Translations under genes and position numbers: made by a program
NCBI GenBank assembly: GCA_050955105.1
Contig: JBPBQZ010000042.1
Span: forward strand, 1 to 29,650
Length of the DNA: 29,650 bases
Source of the DNA: JBPBQZ01 sp050955105
GTDB taxonomy: Bacteria; Pseudomonadota; Gammaproteobacteria; Burkholderiales; Burkholderiaceae
Reading direction: 5' to 3'
Shown here: positions 9,115 through 16,376 of the stretch, piece after piece
Position numbering within the stretch: the first letter of the stretch is position 1
How the letters are laid out: every line of letters starts with the position of its first letter
Notes under the pieces: generated by a model
What the model was told of the DNA's origin: nothing
What the model saw: only the letters and a program-made list of their open reading frames with translations
Databases searched by the model: none

Positions 9115-10661
9115 ACCGCTTCCTCCAGCGACGCCTCGCCGCGCGCGACCGCCATCAAGGCCGCGCTGCGCAGCGACGCGATGCCTTCGCTAAGTGCCTG
9201 ACGGGCCAGTTCGCTGGCGCTGCCGCGTGCAACGATGATCTGACGCATCGCCTCGGAAATCGGCATCACCTGGTGGATGCCCGCGCGTCCGCGAAAGCCG
9301 GTGCCGTGACATGCGGCGCAACCCACCGCACGCTTTGGATAGAAGCCGTCGCTCTGCATCGCCTCGGTACCACCCGCGGCGCGCCAAGTGGCCGCACTGA
9401 TGGTGAGCGGTTCGCAGCACGCCGGACAAAGCTTGCGCAACAGCCGCTGTGCGGTAATCAAGCGCACGGCTGCCGCGATATTGAACGGCTCGACGCCAAT
9501 GTCCAGCAGGCGCGCCAAGGTTGCCGGCGCATCGTTCGTATGCAGCGTCGAGAACACCAGATGCCCGGTCTGGGCCGCCTTGATGGCGACGCTCGCCGTC
9601 TCGGCATCGCGTATCTCGCCGACCATGATGACGTCCGGATCCTGTCGCAGAAACGCGCGCAATGTCTGGGCGAAGGTCAATCCTGCTTTTTCCTGAATAC
9701 CTACCTGGTTAATCCCCGCAAGGCGGATTTCGGCCGGATCTTCAACCGTGCAGATATTGAACGATCGACGATCGAGTTGCTGCAGGAAGCTGTAGAGCGA
9801 GACGGTCTTGCCGCTGCCGGTGGGCCCGGTAACCAGGATCATGCCGTGCGGCGCATGGATGGCGCCTTCCAGCACATGTCGTTGCGTCTCGTCGAAGCCT
9901 AGATCGGCCAGCGTCAGATTGAGCGGCAGCGTTTGCAGTCTGCGCAACACGATCTTTTCTCCCGCCGTCGTCGGAAGCGTATTGACGCGATAGTCCTGGC
10001 TGTCTCCGTTGGCGCCGATGATCGTCAGGCGTCCATCCTGCGGGAGCCGACGTTCGGCGATATCCAGGCGGGCCAGTACCTTGATGCGCGTGATCAGCAA
10101 CTCGCGCAGTGCCGGCGCCGGGCGCGCCACTTCGCTTAGAACGCCGTCGACGCGAAAGCGTACGCGCCAGCCGTCACCATCAGGCTCAAGATGCAAATCG
10201 GAAGCGCCGCGCCGCGCCGCCGCGTCCAGCAATTCCGTCAGCAGTCGTACCGCTGAACCGTCCGCCGCCGCTGCGCCGGCGATCGGATGGGTGTCGGCAG
10301 TCGAGCCGCGTAGCCTAGCTGAAGGACTGCTGCCGGTCTTCACGCGCTCATGGTTGGCGTCAGCGCGGTGCGACGCAAGGGACTCCGCTGCGCCGCCTGT
10401 CGCCGGGGCAGCCCGCGCATCGGCCGCCGGGGCCGAATGACGCACCGCTTCTTCGCGCGAGAAATGCCGCACGAGCGCCTGGTCGACCTCGTCGCTGGAG
10501 ACGATGCGATGCCGCAGCAGCGCCGTGATCAGGCGCTCGGATGTATGCGCGAGTTCGCGCAGCGCGGAGGTAGATTCGGGGTAAAGGCGGCCGGCTTGAA
10601 CCAACGCATCGATAAGGGCTTCGGACATGACGACGATAGAGGCAGCGAAAGAGGCCTCCAT
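9090..10661 (-). CDS. pilB: Type IV pilus extension ATPase PilB
   Basis: PilB is the cytoplasmic hexameric ATPase that drives pilus polymerisation (GspE/PulE family). Counting from Met 10661 (523 residues), the N2-type segment with RGASDLHLEP is at 151-160, Walker A GPTGSGKT at 279-286, the Asp box TVEDPAEI around 305-312, Walker B-like DPDVIMVGEIRD at 341-352 and His box GHLVFSTLHTND at 366-377. The zinc knuckle is CPAC (412, 415) plus CAAC (448, 451). The N-terminal region is short: about 75 residues resembling a reduced MshEN/T2SSE-N domain, then a low-complexity Ala/Ser/Arg linker (about 75-130). Full-length PilB proteins are nearer 570. Two in-frame ATGs (10661 and 10628) are possible and neither has a convincing ribosome-binding site. 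corC lies 48 nt upstream. Confidence 0.94.
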   Translation of the reverse strand: MEASFAASIVVMSEALIDALVQAGRLYPESTSALRELAHTSERLITALLRHRIVSSDEVDQALVRHFSREEAVRHSAPAADARAAPATGGAAESLASHRADANHERVKTGSSPSARLRGSTADTHPIAGAAAADGSAVRLLTELLDAAARRGASDLHLEPDGDGWRVRFRVDGVLSEVARPAPALRELLITRIKVLARLDIAERRLPQDGRLTIIGANGDSQDYRVNTLPTTAGEKIVLRRLQTLPLNLTLADLGFDETQRHVLEGAIHAPHGMILVTGPTGSGKTVSLYSFLQQLDRRSFNICTVEDPAEIRLAGINQVGIQEKAGLTFAQTLRAFLRQDPDVIMVGEIRDAETASVAIKAAQTGHLVFSTLHTNDAPATLARLLDIGVEPFNIAAAVRLITAQRLLRKLCPACCEPLTISAATWRAAGGTEAMQSDGFYPKRAVGCAACHGTGFRGRAGIHQVMPISEAMRQIIVARGSASELARQALSEGIASLRSAALMAVARGEASLEEAVCATDRVH

Positions 10662-10709
10662 CTTGCGAGCACGGCGCGCGCTCCGGTACTAGGCCGTTTG
10701 GCTAAACGC

Positions 10710-12020
10710 TCACACCGCGCCAAGCCGCTTGCTGCTGCGCGCCGCCGCGACCAATCTCGGTGGCTTGAACAGCTTCACCGTACGAATCGACTGACTCTCG
10801 ATTTGCATCACTTCCATTCGACATTCGCCCAACTGCAGACTCACGTCGCCTTCCGGAATTTCGGCCAGCGTTTCGAGAATCAAGCCGTTCAAGGTTTTCG
10901 GGCCATCCACTGGCAACTGCAATCCCAGCCATCGATTCAGTTCTCGCAGCGGCATGCTGCCCGAGACAATGCATTCGCCGCGATCGTCCCAGCCGGCGCG
11001 CGTGGCGGCCGAACGCGGCATGGTCGTCGTGAATTCGCCGATGAATTCCTCGATGATGTCTTCCGGCGTGACCAAGCCTTGCACTTCGCCATACTCGTTG
11101 ACGATTAAGCCAATGCGATGGCGATTTTCCTGGAAGTACTGCAACTGTTGAAACACCGGCGTGCCCGTCGGGATGAAATAGGGCTCCGCCAGCAAGCCGC
11201 GCAAGGTTTCCAGATCGAGCTCGGCATGATGCATGGCCGACAAAATCTTGCGTACATGCAATACGCCGACCACCCGGTCTATATCGCGCTCATAGACCAC
11301 CAGCTTGTTGTGATAACAGGTGTCGATCTGCCGCAGGCTTTCCTCAAATGGCGCTTCGAGATCAATGCCCTCGATGCGCGCGCGCGGCACCATCACGTCG
11401 TCGACGGAAATGTTTTCGAGTTCGAACAGATTCAGCAAAATGCTGCGGTGTTTAACCGGAATGAAACTGCCCGACTCGAGCACGATGGTGCGCAGCTCTT
11501 CCGTCGAAAGCCGCGTGTCGCCAGTTTTTTGCGTATCGATGCGCAATACGAAAAGAATGCCGGTAGCAAACAGATTGACGAAGCGCACGAGCGGCAATAC
11601 GGCTCTCAATAGCGGCGCAATGATTAGGCTCGCCGGCAGCGCGATTTTCTCGGGAAACGTCGCGCCGACGATCTTCGGCGTGATTTCGGCGAAAACAATA
11701 ATCAGGAACGCTACCAAGCCGGTCGTGACGGAAAGCACCACATTGTCGTTGCCGAACATCCGCAGGGCGATCGACGTGGTCAGCACCGGGATAATCGTAT
11801 TGATCAGGTTGTTGCCGATCAGAATGAGGCTTAGCAAATCTTCCGTGCGTGCCAGCAAACCTTGGGTCGTGCGTGCGCCGACCGCATTCTTGCTGGCGAG
11901 GAATTTGAGCCGATGGCGGTTGAGCGCCATCATCGCTGTCTCGGAAATGGAAAAGAAGGCTGAAAAGAAAAGCAGCAGGGCGATGGCGGCGATCTTCGCC
12001 CACAAGGGAAGCGTATCCAC
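10710..12020 (-). CDS. HlyC/CorC (CNNM) family transporter, DUF21 + CBS pair + CorC_HlyC domain
   Basis: A 436-residue integral membrane protein of the CNNM/CorB-like family, linked to magnesium or cobalt transport and resistance. The N-terminal DUF21 domain (about residues 5-185) has several membrane helices and the family stretches ISETAMMALNR and EITPKIVGATFPEKIA. Two CBS repeats follow: one starts near VDDVMVPRARIEGID, the other contains IGLIVNEYGEVQGLVTPEDIIEE. A C-terminal CorC_HlyC domain ends the protein. The start is GTG 12020, giving MDTLPLWAKI..., the usual N-terminus of the Burkholderia homologues; the ribosome-binding site is weak. A TATAGT (-10-like) lies about 38 nt upstream on this strand. 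The gene heads the minus-strand run into pilB. The transported ion is not decided by the sequence. Confidence 0.9.
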   Translation of the reverse strand: MDTLPLWAKIAAIALLLFFSAFFSISETAMMALNRHRLKFLASKNAVGARTTQGLLARTEDLLSLILIGNNLINTIIPVLTTSIALRMFGNDNVVLSVTTGLVAFLIIVFAEITPKIVGATFPEKIALPASLIIAPLLRAVLPLVRFVNLFATGILFVLRIDTQKTGDTRLSTEELRTIVLESGSFIPVKHRSILLNLFELENISVDDVMVPRARIEGIDLEAPFEESLRQIDTCYHNKLVVYERDIDRVVGVLHVRKILSAMHHAELDLETLRGLLAEPYFIPTGTPVFQQLQYFQENRHRIGLIVNEYGEVQGLVTPEDIIEEFIGEFTTTMPRSAATRAGWDDRGECIVSGSMPLRELNRWLGLQLPVDGPKTLNGLILETLAEIPEGDVSLQLGECRMEVMQIESQSIRTVKLFKPPRLVAAARSSKRLGAV

Positions 12021-12057
12021 GCGGTATGGCGGCGCAAATCAAAAAGGGGATGCGTGA

Positions 12058-12063
12058 ACTATA
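12058..12063 (-). promoter_or_regulatory. Candidate -10 element for the corC-pil run
   Basis: TATAGT on the minus strand (5 of 6 to consensus) lies about 38 nt upstream of the corC-family GTG. No good -35 hexamer is seen at 16-18 nt, so this is tentative. Confidence 0.35.
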
Positions 12064-12203
12064 GCAGAGTGGTTCTGGCTTTTTGAAAGCCGGGGATATT
12101 GGGGTAGACGCTTGTTCTAGCCACGGATTACGGCTCATGAGGACCAGGCATGGCGGCCATCGAAGCGCGGCAAAGTTAAAACATCGGCCATCGGCACGCC
12201 GAA

Positions 12204-12710
12204 TTACATCGCTCGCGCGGCACTGGCCGCAGGCGTTTGTAGATATCGGACCAGCAAGTGCGCATTGCGCCCAATCGACATCCCGACAAAGCCGCTCCAT
12301 ACGAAAGCCGAAATCGGTTCCACCGCCAACGTGGCCGCCCAGCTCGCATGCGTCGCAACGCCGTAATGCACGACGAATTCAAAACAGAAGGTCGCGAGGA
12401 TTACGCCGAACATCAACACATCGCCCGGCACGGTGATGTTGCGCTTGGATCGATCGATCGCCAGGCGCCATCGACTGACGTGATGCCAGCCGATGAAAAA
12501 GCCGAACGCGATGCCGACGACGGCCGCGGTCAAATCCGGCGTCGATGGTCGCGAGAACAATTCGAGAAAACCGCGCACCGCGAGGATGAGCACCAGCACC
12601 GGTAGCACCGCCATGCGCTCGATACGCACCGTACGCGCGACACAGCGTTTGAATCCGAGCCAGAGCACGAGTGCGAACAGCAAATAGACGTACAGCGGAA
12701 TGTGCGACAT
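12204..12710 (-). CDS. Small multi-pass inner-membrane protein of unknown function
   Basis: A 168-residue hydrophobic protein with about five membrane segments (near residues 6-20, 34-50, 60-76, 97-116 and 134-148) separated by short basic loops such as RSKRN near 88-91 and KRCVARTVRIERM near 21-33. It has no signal-peptide cleavage site and no catalytic motif that I recognise. It resembles small membrane proteins annotated only as DUF-type in Burkholderiaceae (possibly DUF6622), from memory and not verified. I chose ATG 12710 over the in-frame ATG 12794 because the first membrane segment then begins right after MSHIPLYVY, and a purine-rich GAAGAAAG lies about 7-14 bases upstream. It is transcribed toward corC but separated from it by about 183 nt. 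Confidence 0.75.
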   Translation of the reverse strand: MSHIPLYVYLLFALVLWLGFKRCVARTVRIERMAVLPVLVLILAVRGFLELFSRPSTPDLTAAVVGIAFGFFIGWHHVSRWRLAIDRSKRNITVPGDVLMFGVILATFCFEFVVHYGVATHASWAATLAVEPISAFVWSGFVGMSIGRNAHLLVRYLQTPAASAARAM

Positions 12711-12970
12711 GGAGGCTTTCTTCGCAAACGAAAAGGTGAGTGGCGAAAATGCGATGACTGATCTTAAAGCCCTCGCCGCGCGCTGGCGATCCATTCATCC
12801 GCCTATTCTGCAATTCGTCGCATCGTAAGGCTTGGCAAAAACAGCGCTGCGCCGCGCGCTTCGCAGTTCGATGCGCCTCGCCAAGGATGCGAAGCACCAT
12901 TATCACGCGGACGTCATATACAACTGCTAGGCTCATCGCGCCACATTCTTCAAGCCTCCCGTTACCGCCG

Positions 12971-13864
12971 ATGTCAATAACCGTCAGCTTTCCCGCCGAA
13001 GTGCGCGATTGGATTACTCACAATCTCACGCGCGGCGTCGCGCCCCAGCCGATCGTGCAGGAGCTTGTTACGCGCGGCAACGCTGTTGAACTCGCGGCCG
13101 CAATGGTCGACGCGGTCGCTTCAGCTTTCTTATATGGCACGCCGTTGCCTGGCGACATACTCGAAATAGGCGGTGCGCCGGTCACTTACGAGGCGGTGCC
13201 GCTACGCCTGCCGGACGGCCCGCTGATCCAGCTCGGCGAGCGCAAGGTACGGGTGATGTCGCGCATGCAGCGCCCCGCAGCCGTGCACCTCGCGAATTTT
13301 CTCGGCGTCAACGAATGCGAGCAGTTGATCTCGCTCGCGCGTCCGCGTTTGGACCGTTCAACGGTGGTCGACCCGGTTACCGGGCGCCATGTGGTGGCCG
13401 GACATCGCAGCAGCAACGGCATGTTTTTTCGCCTGGGCGAAACCCCGCTGATCACGCGCCTGGAAGCGCGCATCGCCGAACTCACCGGCCTGCCGGTCGA
13501 AAACGGCGAAGGCCTGCAGCTGCTGCATTATGAAAAGGGTGCCGAATCCACGCCGCATGTCGACTACCTAATCGCGAACAACCCGTCGAATCGCGAGTCG
13601 ATCGCGCGCAGCGGGCAACGCGTAGCGACGCTGCTGATGTACCTGAACGACGTGGATGGCGGCGGTGGTGAAACAGTGTTCCCGCAAATCGGCTGGTCGG
13701 TGGCGCCGCGACGCGGTGACGCGCTTTATTTCGAATATGGCAACCGTGCCGAGCGCTCCGATCCGAGCTCCCTGCATGCGAGCACGCCGGTGCGGGCGAG
13801 CGAAAAGTGGGTGGCCACCAAATGGATTCGTACGCGCCGCTTCGTGCCGCGCGATCACGCATAA
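12971..13864 (+). CDS. Prolyl 4-hydroxylase-like 2-oxoglutarate/Fe(II) dioxygenase
   Basis: A 297-residue cytoplasmic protein whose C-terminal half (about 100-290) is a P4Hc-type double-stranded beta-helix oxygenase. The iron ligands are visible as H196-x-D198 (TPHVDYL) and H269 (SLHASTPV). K279 (ASEKWVATKW) is the expected 2-oxoglutarate anchor. GGGETVFP (230-237) is the family's conserved strand. Such enzymes hydroxylate proline or other residues using O2 and 2-oxoglutarate; the bacterial substrate is usually unknown. The first 95 residues are an extra region: a short helical part (RDWITHNLTRGVAPQPIVQ) that may bind a partner. ATG 12971 is preferred over 12887 because the upstream stretch is Ser/Thr/Pro-rich noise, although no clear ribosome-binding site is present. 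The gene faces the lipoprotein gene at 14594. Confidence 0.9.
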   Translation: MSITVSFPAEVRDWITHNLTRGVAPQPIVQELVTRGNAVELAAAMVDAVASAFLYGTPLPGDILEIGGAPVTYEAVPLRLPDGPLIQLGERKVRVMSRMQRPAAVHLANFLGVNECEQLISLARPRLDRSTVVDPVTGRHVVAGHRSSNGMFFRLGETPLITRLEARIAELTGLPVENGEGLQLLHYEKGAESTPHVDYLIANNPSNRESIARSGQRVATLLMYLNDVDGGGGETVFPQIGWSVAPRRGDALYFEYGNRAERSDPSSLHASTPVRASEKWVATKWIRTRRFVPRDHA

Positions 13865-13876
13865 GGGTCTGATGAC

Positions 13877-13907
13877 GGGGGCCCGCGCAACGACCCGCCC
13901 GGCCCCC
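13877..13907. terminator. Hairpin between convergent genes (no U-tract)
   Basis: A perfect 7-bp G/C stem (13877-13883 with 13901-13907) with a 17-nt loop fills most of the 58-nt gap between the hydroxylase gene and the convergent lipoprotein gene. Neither strand has a T-run next to it, so it is at most a weak or Rho-assisted bidirectional terminator. Confidence 0.4.
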
Positions 13908-13922
13908 ATCTCCGCAGAAACT

Positions 13923-14594
13923 TCAGCGCTGAAACACTTCGTCGGCGACCCAGCCGTCCGAGGTCAGATACACGCCCTCGCGCAACTGCATCGTGCCCGC
14001 GCCTTCGATCACGCGCTTGATCATCGGGAACACACGCTGTGCGTCGGCATCCGTGGCCCACGGCGCCGGCTCGATCTTATAGGTATAGATCACGGACGTC
14101 GCGGTCTTGCCGTCCACTTGCGCTGGCCGTTCCCATCCCACCACCTTGTCCAGCGTGAGCGTAGCCGCGCAGAAATCGGCCGGGTGCGTGACGCGCGTGG
14201 TGGCGGTCGCAACCACTTCCGGGATGTGCAAATAGTACTTTTCGCCCTGGGCCGTCAGCTGGAATTGGCGCGCGTTGGCGGTGATCTTCTTGCCGGTTTC
14301 ATCGGTGCGTTGCACCACCACGTCCTTACCCGAGACCAGGCCGAGTTTTTCGAGCACCGGCATCTGTATCGCGTCCCGGGTACCAGCAGCCTGGTCGTCC
14401 GTTGTCACGTAGATCGGCCAGTCATACTTGGCGAGGCACAGGTGGCCGCGCTTGGACAGGAAGTCGTTGATGGTTGCCGTGAAGTTGTCCCGGCTAGCGT
14501 CTTGAGTCTTGTCGTGGCAAGCAGCCAACAGCGTCAGGGTGATCAGGGCAACCGCGCCGCAAGCGAGACGGGCGGAAGAGATACGTCGCATCAT
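13923..14594 (-). CDS. Putative lipoprotein of unknown function (winged-helix-like core)
   Basis: A 223-residue protein (222 from the second ATG, 14591) with a classic lipoprotein signal: basic MMRRISSARL, a hydrophobic core, and lipobox LLAAC with the lipidated cysteine at 26. I recognise no named family. In the mature part, C53 (GHLCLAK) and C142 (ADFCAAT) could form a disulfide. Residues 76-120 contain an alpha-beta pattern, LEKLGLVSG followed by QFQLTAQGEKYYL, reminiscent of the helix-plus-wing pattern of winged-helix domains but on an exported protein. A beta-rich C-terminal half (VIYTYKIEP, GVYLTSDGWVADEV) follows. Asp rather than other residues at +2 is absent (His27), which fits outer-membrane rather than inner-membrane retention if E. 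coli sorting rules apply. It lies third behind two other lipoprotein genes. Confidence 0.78.
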   Translation of the reverse strand: MMRRISSARLACGAVALITLTLLAACHDKTQDASRDNFTATINDFLSKRGHLCLAKYDWPIYVTTDDQAAGTRDAIQMPVLEKLGLVSGKDVVVQRTDETGKKITANARQFQLTAQGEKYYLHIPEVVATATTRVTHPADFCAATLTLDKVVGWERPAQVDGKTATSVIYTYKIEPAPWATDADAQRVFPMIKRVIEGAGTMQLREGVYLTSDGWVADEVFQR

Positions 14595-14640
14595 GGTGTG
14601 TATTGCTCAGGTTGGAGTGCTTAGGAGCGGACGAGATACG

Positions 14641-14675
14641 ACGCGCTGCTGGCCCTTTGCAGGCCGGCAGCGCGT
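14641..14675 (-). other. Strong hairpin between peroxidase-like and lipoprotein genes
   Basis: Arms 14641-14654 and 14662-14675 pair as 9 bp, one mismatch and 4 bp around a 7-nt loop. It begins 15 nt after the end of the upstream (minus-strand) gene and 47 nt before the next start. No U-tract follows, so partial termination, 3'-end protection or processing are all possible. Confidence 0.65.
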
Positions 14676-14689
14676 GGAACATCGATGCA

Positions 14690-16195
14690 TCAGTTCGTGC
14701 AGGTGCCGCTGGCGGGCGGCGTGGCAGGCGGTTGATAGCCGTCGGTGAGGGTGTTCAGGAAGCAGAGCAGATCGGCAATGTTCTGCTGCGTCAGCTGCGG
14801 TGCCGAATGGATGGCGCGCGGCAACGCGCCGTCGGCCGCCGTGGTGCCGCCGGCGTCGGTTTGTCCCTGTCCCATTGGCAACTCTTCGTCGATATTGCCC
14901 TGGTAGGCCACCGGCAAATCGTTGAAGGATTGCGCCTTCGCGCCCGAGGCATAGGTCGGGAACAGTGCGTAGGACGGGTTCTGCGTAACGTGGCTGGCGT
15001 CGCCGCCCGTGCTCGGATACCAGAATTCCGGGTTCGTATCGCGCGTGTTGTAGAAGTTCAGTACCTGCGTGAGCGTGTGGAACACACCGTTGTGGAAGAA
15101 CGCGGTACGCGTGGCGACGTTGCGCAGCGTCGGCACCTTGAAGCGGCCGCAGTAGGGGTCGGGCACATTGACGCCCGTGAACGAATCCGGGCCGGCGCCA
15201 CTGTTCGCCGTGCCGGGCGTGTGGATATCGTTGAGCGGACCGCACAGGCCCATGTCCACATACGACGCGTCGGCATTGCTCGGGATCGGGTCGGGGTTGC
15301 CGGGGATTTGCGTGTCATTGCGCGGTGCGCCGATCGCTTGATAAGTGAAGTCGGTCATGAGCGCGACCGAGCCCTGAAAGTTCGCGCCAGCATAGTGACA
15401 GGCTACACAGCCAGCGCCTTTGTCGGTGTCGTTGAACAGCTGCAGGCCGCGCATTTCCGCTGGCGTCAGCGTTCCGCCCACCTTGTTGGAGACGTACAAG
15501 TCGAACTTGCTCGCATACGGCGCGAAGCTTGGGTCCTCGTTCTGATAGGCCTGCAGGGCGAGACCGACGTCGTCGAAGGTGGCGTTCGGGTTGGCGAACA
15601 CGCCAGCGCCGAATGCCTGCTGGAACAGCGCCGCATACGCAGCCGTCTGCACGGTCTGCACCACGGCGGCCTGCGATGGGTTATTCATTTCGAGCGGATT
15701 CAGCAGCGGCAAGGCCGTTTGGGTGGCGAGCGTCGCAGCGCGGCCGTCCAGCATGAAGCCGCCGCCTGGCGCGTTTTGCGTAATGCCGTCCGGGTTATCG
15801 GCGACGTCGTTGTAGGGTGGCGTCATGGACTTGTAGCGCAGCGAAGGCACGGCGCGCTGACCCGCCAGCGAAGGATCGGAGCCGAGCTGCACTGAAAGGC
15901 TATTGGGTGGCCCGTACGCGAATTGAGGATTGTGGCAAGTCGCGCAGGCCATGTTCTTGCCGCCTGACAGATTCTGGTCAAAGAACAGTTTTTGGCCCAC
16001 TTGTGCAGCGACGCTAAGCGCGACGGTGACCGGAGGCGCGACGCTGCCGGTTGGCGAGCTGCCGCCAGTCGGGGCGCTGCTGCCCGACGGGGCGCCAGAC
16101 GACGTCTGGGTCGCGTCGCTGCCGCTGCTGCCTCCGCCGCAGGCGGTCAATAACAGGGAGAGCGCGCAGATTACGCCGAGAGAGAGTTTTCGCAT
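14690..16195 (-). CDS. Di-heme cytochrome c peroxidase-family lipoprotein
   Basis: A 501-residue exported lipoprotein: signal MRKLSLGVICALSLLLTAC with the lipidated cysteine at 19, then a Ser/Gly/Pro linker to about residue 55. Two c-type heme sites are present: CATCH at 84-88 and CVACH at 263-267. This is the arrangement of the bacterial CCP/MauG superfamily, and the stretch FKVPTLRNVATRTAFFHNG (352-370) is the family's typical C-terminal core. Classic CcpA proteins are about 320-350 residues; here loops between the heme domains (such as 290-350) and after 385 are longer. Members reduce H2O2 or carry out MauG-like oxidations; which applies cannot be told. The chosen ATG 16195 gives a clean lipoprotein signal; the frame extends further upstream but without signal-like features. 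The gene follows the phosphoesterase gene by 181 nt. Confidence 0.9.
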   Translation of the reverse strand: MRKLSLGVICALSLLLTACGGGSSGSDATQTSSGAPSGSSAPTGGSSPTGSVAPPVTVALSVAAQVGQKLFFDQNLSGGKNMACATCHNPQFAYGPPNSLSVQLGSDPSLAGQRAVPSLRYKSMTPPYNDVADNPDGITQNAPGGGFMLDGRAATLATQTALPLLNPLEMNNPSQAAVVQTVQTAAYAALFQQAFGAGVFANPNATFDDVGLALQAYQNEDPSFAPYASKFDLYVSNKVGGTLTPAEMRGLQLFNDTDKGAGCVACHYAGANFQGSVALMTDFTYQAIGAPRNDTQIPGNPDPIPSNADASYVDMGLCGPLNDIHTPGTANSGAGPDSFTGVNVPDPYCGRFKVPTLRNVATRTAFFHNGVFHTLTQVLNFYNTRDTNPEFWYPSTGGDASHVTQNPSYALFPTYASGAKAQSFNDLPVAYQGNIDEELPMGQGQTDAGGTTAADGALPRAIHSAPQLTQQNIADLLCFLNTLTDGYQPPATPPASGTCTN

Positions 16196-16338
16196 GGAAG
16201 ATCTATCGTTGCCTGATTCGATTGCCGCTCCATCCTCGTGAGGCTGAAGCTGCAGGCGGACTGGCGATGGAAGCGATGAAACTGAAACCGCCGGGGCGCA
16301 AACGCAGCGACCCGGCAGGGAAATCACCCGCTTGCCGC

Positions 16339-16366
16339 CGCGAGAGGCAAGCAGTCGCCTCTCGCG
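16339..16366 (-). other. Perfect 10-bp hairpin between phosphoesterase and peroxidase-like genes
   Basis: Arms 16339-16348 and 16357-16366 are perfect 10-base inverted repeats around an 8-nt loop, located 10 nt beyond the phosphoesterase stop codon. The stem is GC-rich, but no T-run follows on the minus strand. The position is that of a terminator or mRNA 3'-end stabiliser. Genes on both sides point the same way. Confidence 0.7.
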
Positions 16367-16376
16367 CATCGCAGGC

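Noticed and set aside
11452..12300. Open frame of 282 codons on the minus strand overlapping the corC-family start
   Set aside because: It is frame-shifted relative to the clearly coding DUF21/CBS frame and its product is Arg-rich without hydrophobic segments.
14603..15895. Open frame of 430 codons on the plus strand
   Set aside because: It lies opposite the peroxidase-like gene with its two CXXCH motifs; the plus-strand product is Arg/Val-rich and without family features, as expected for a high-GC shadow frame.
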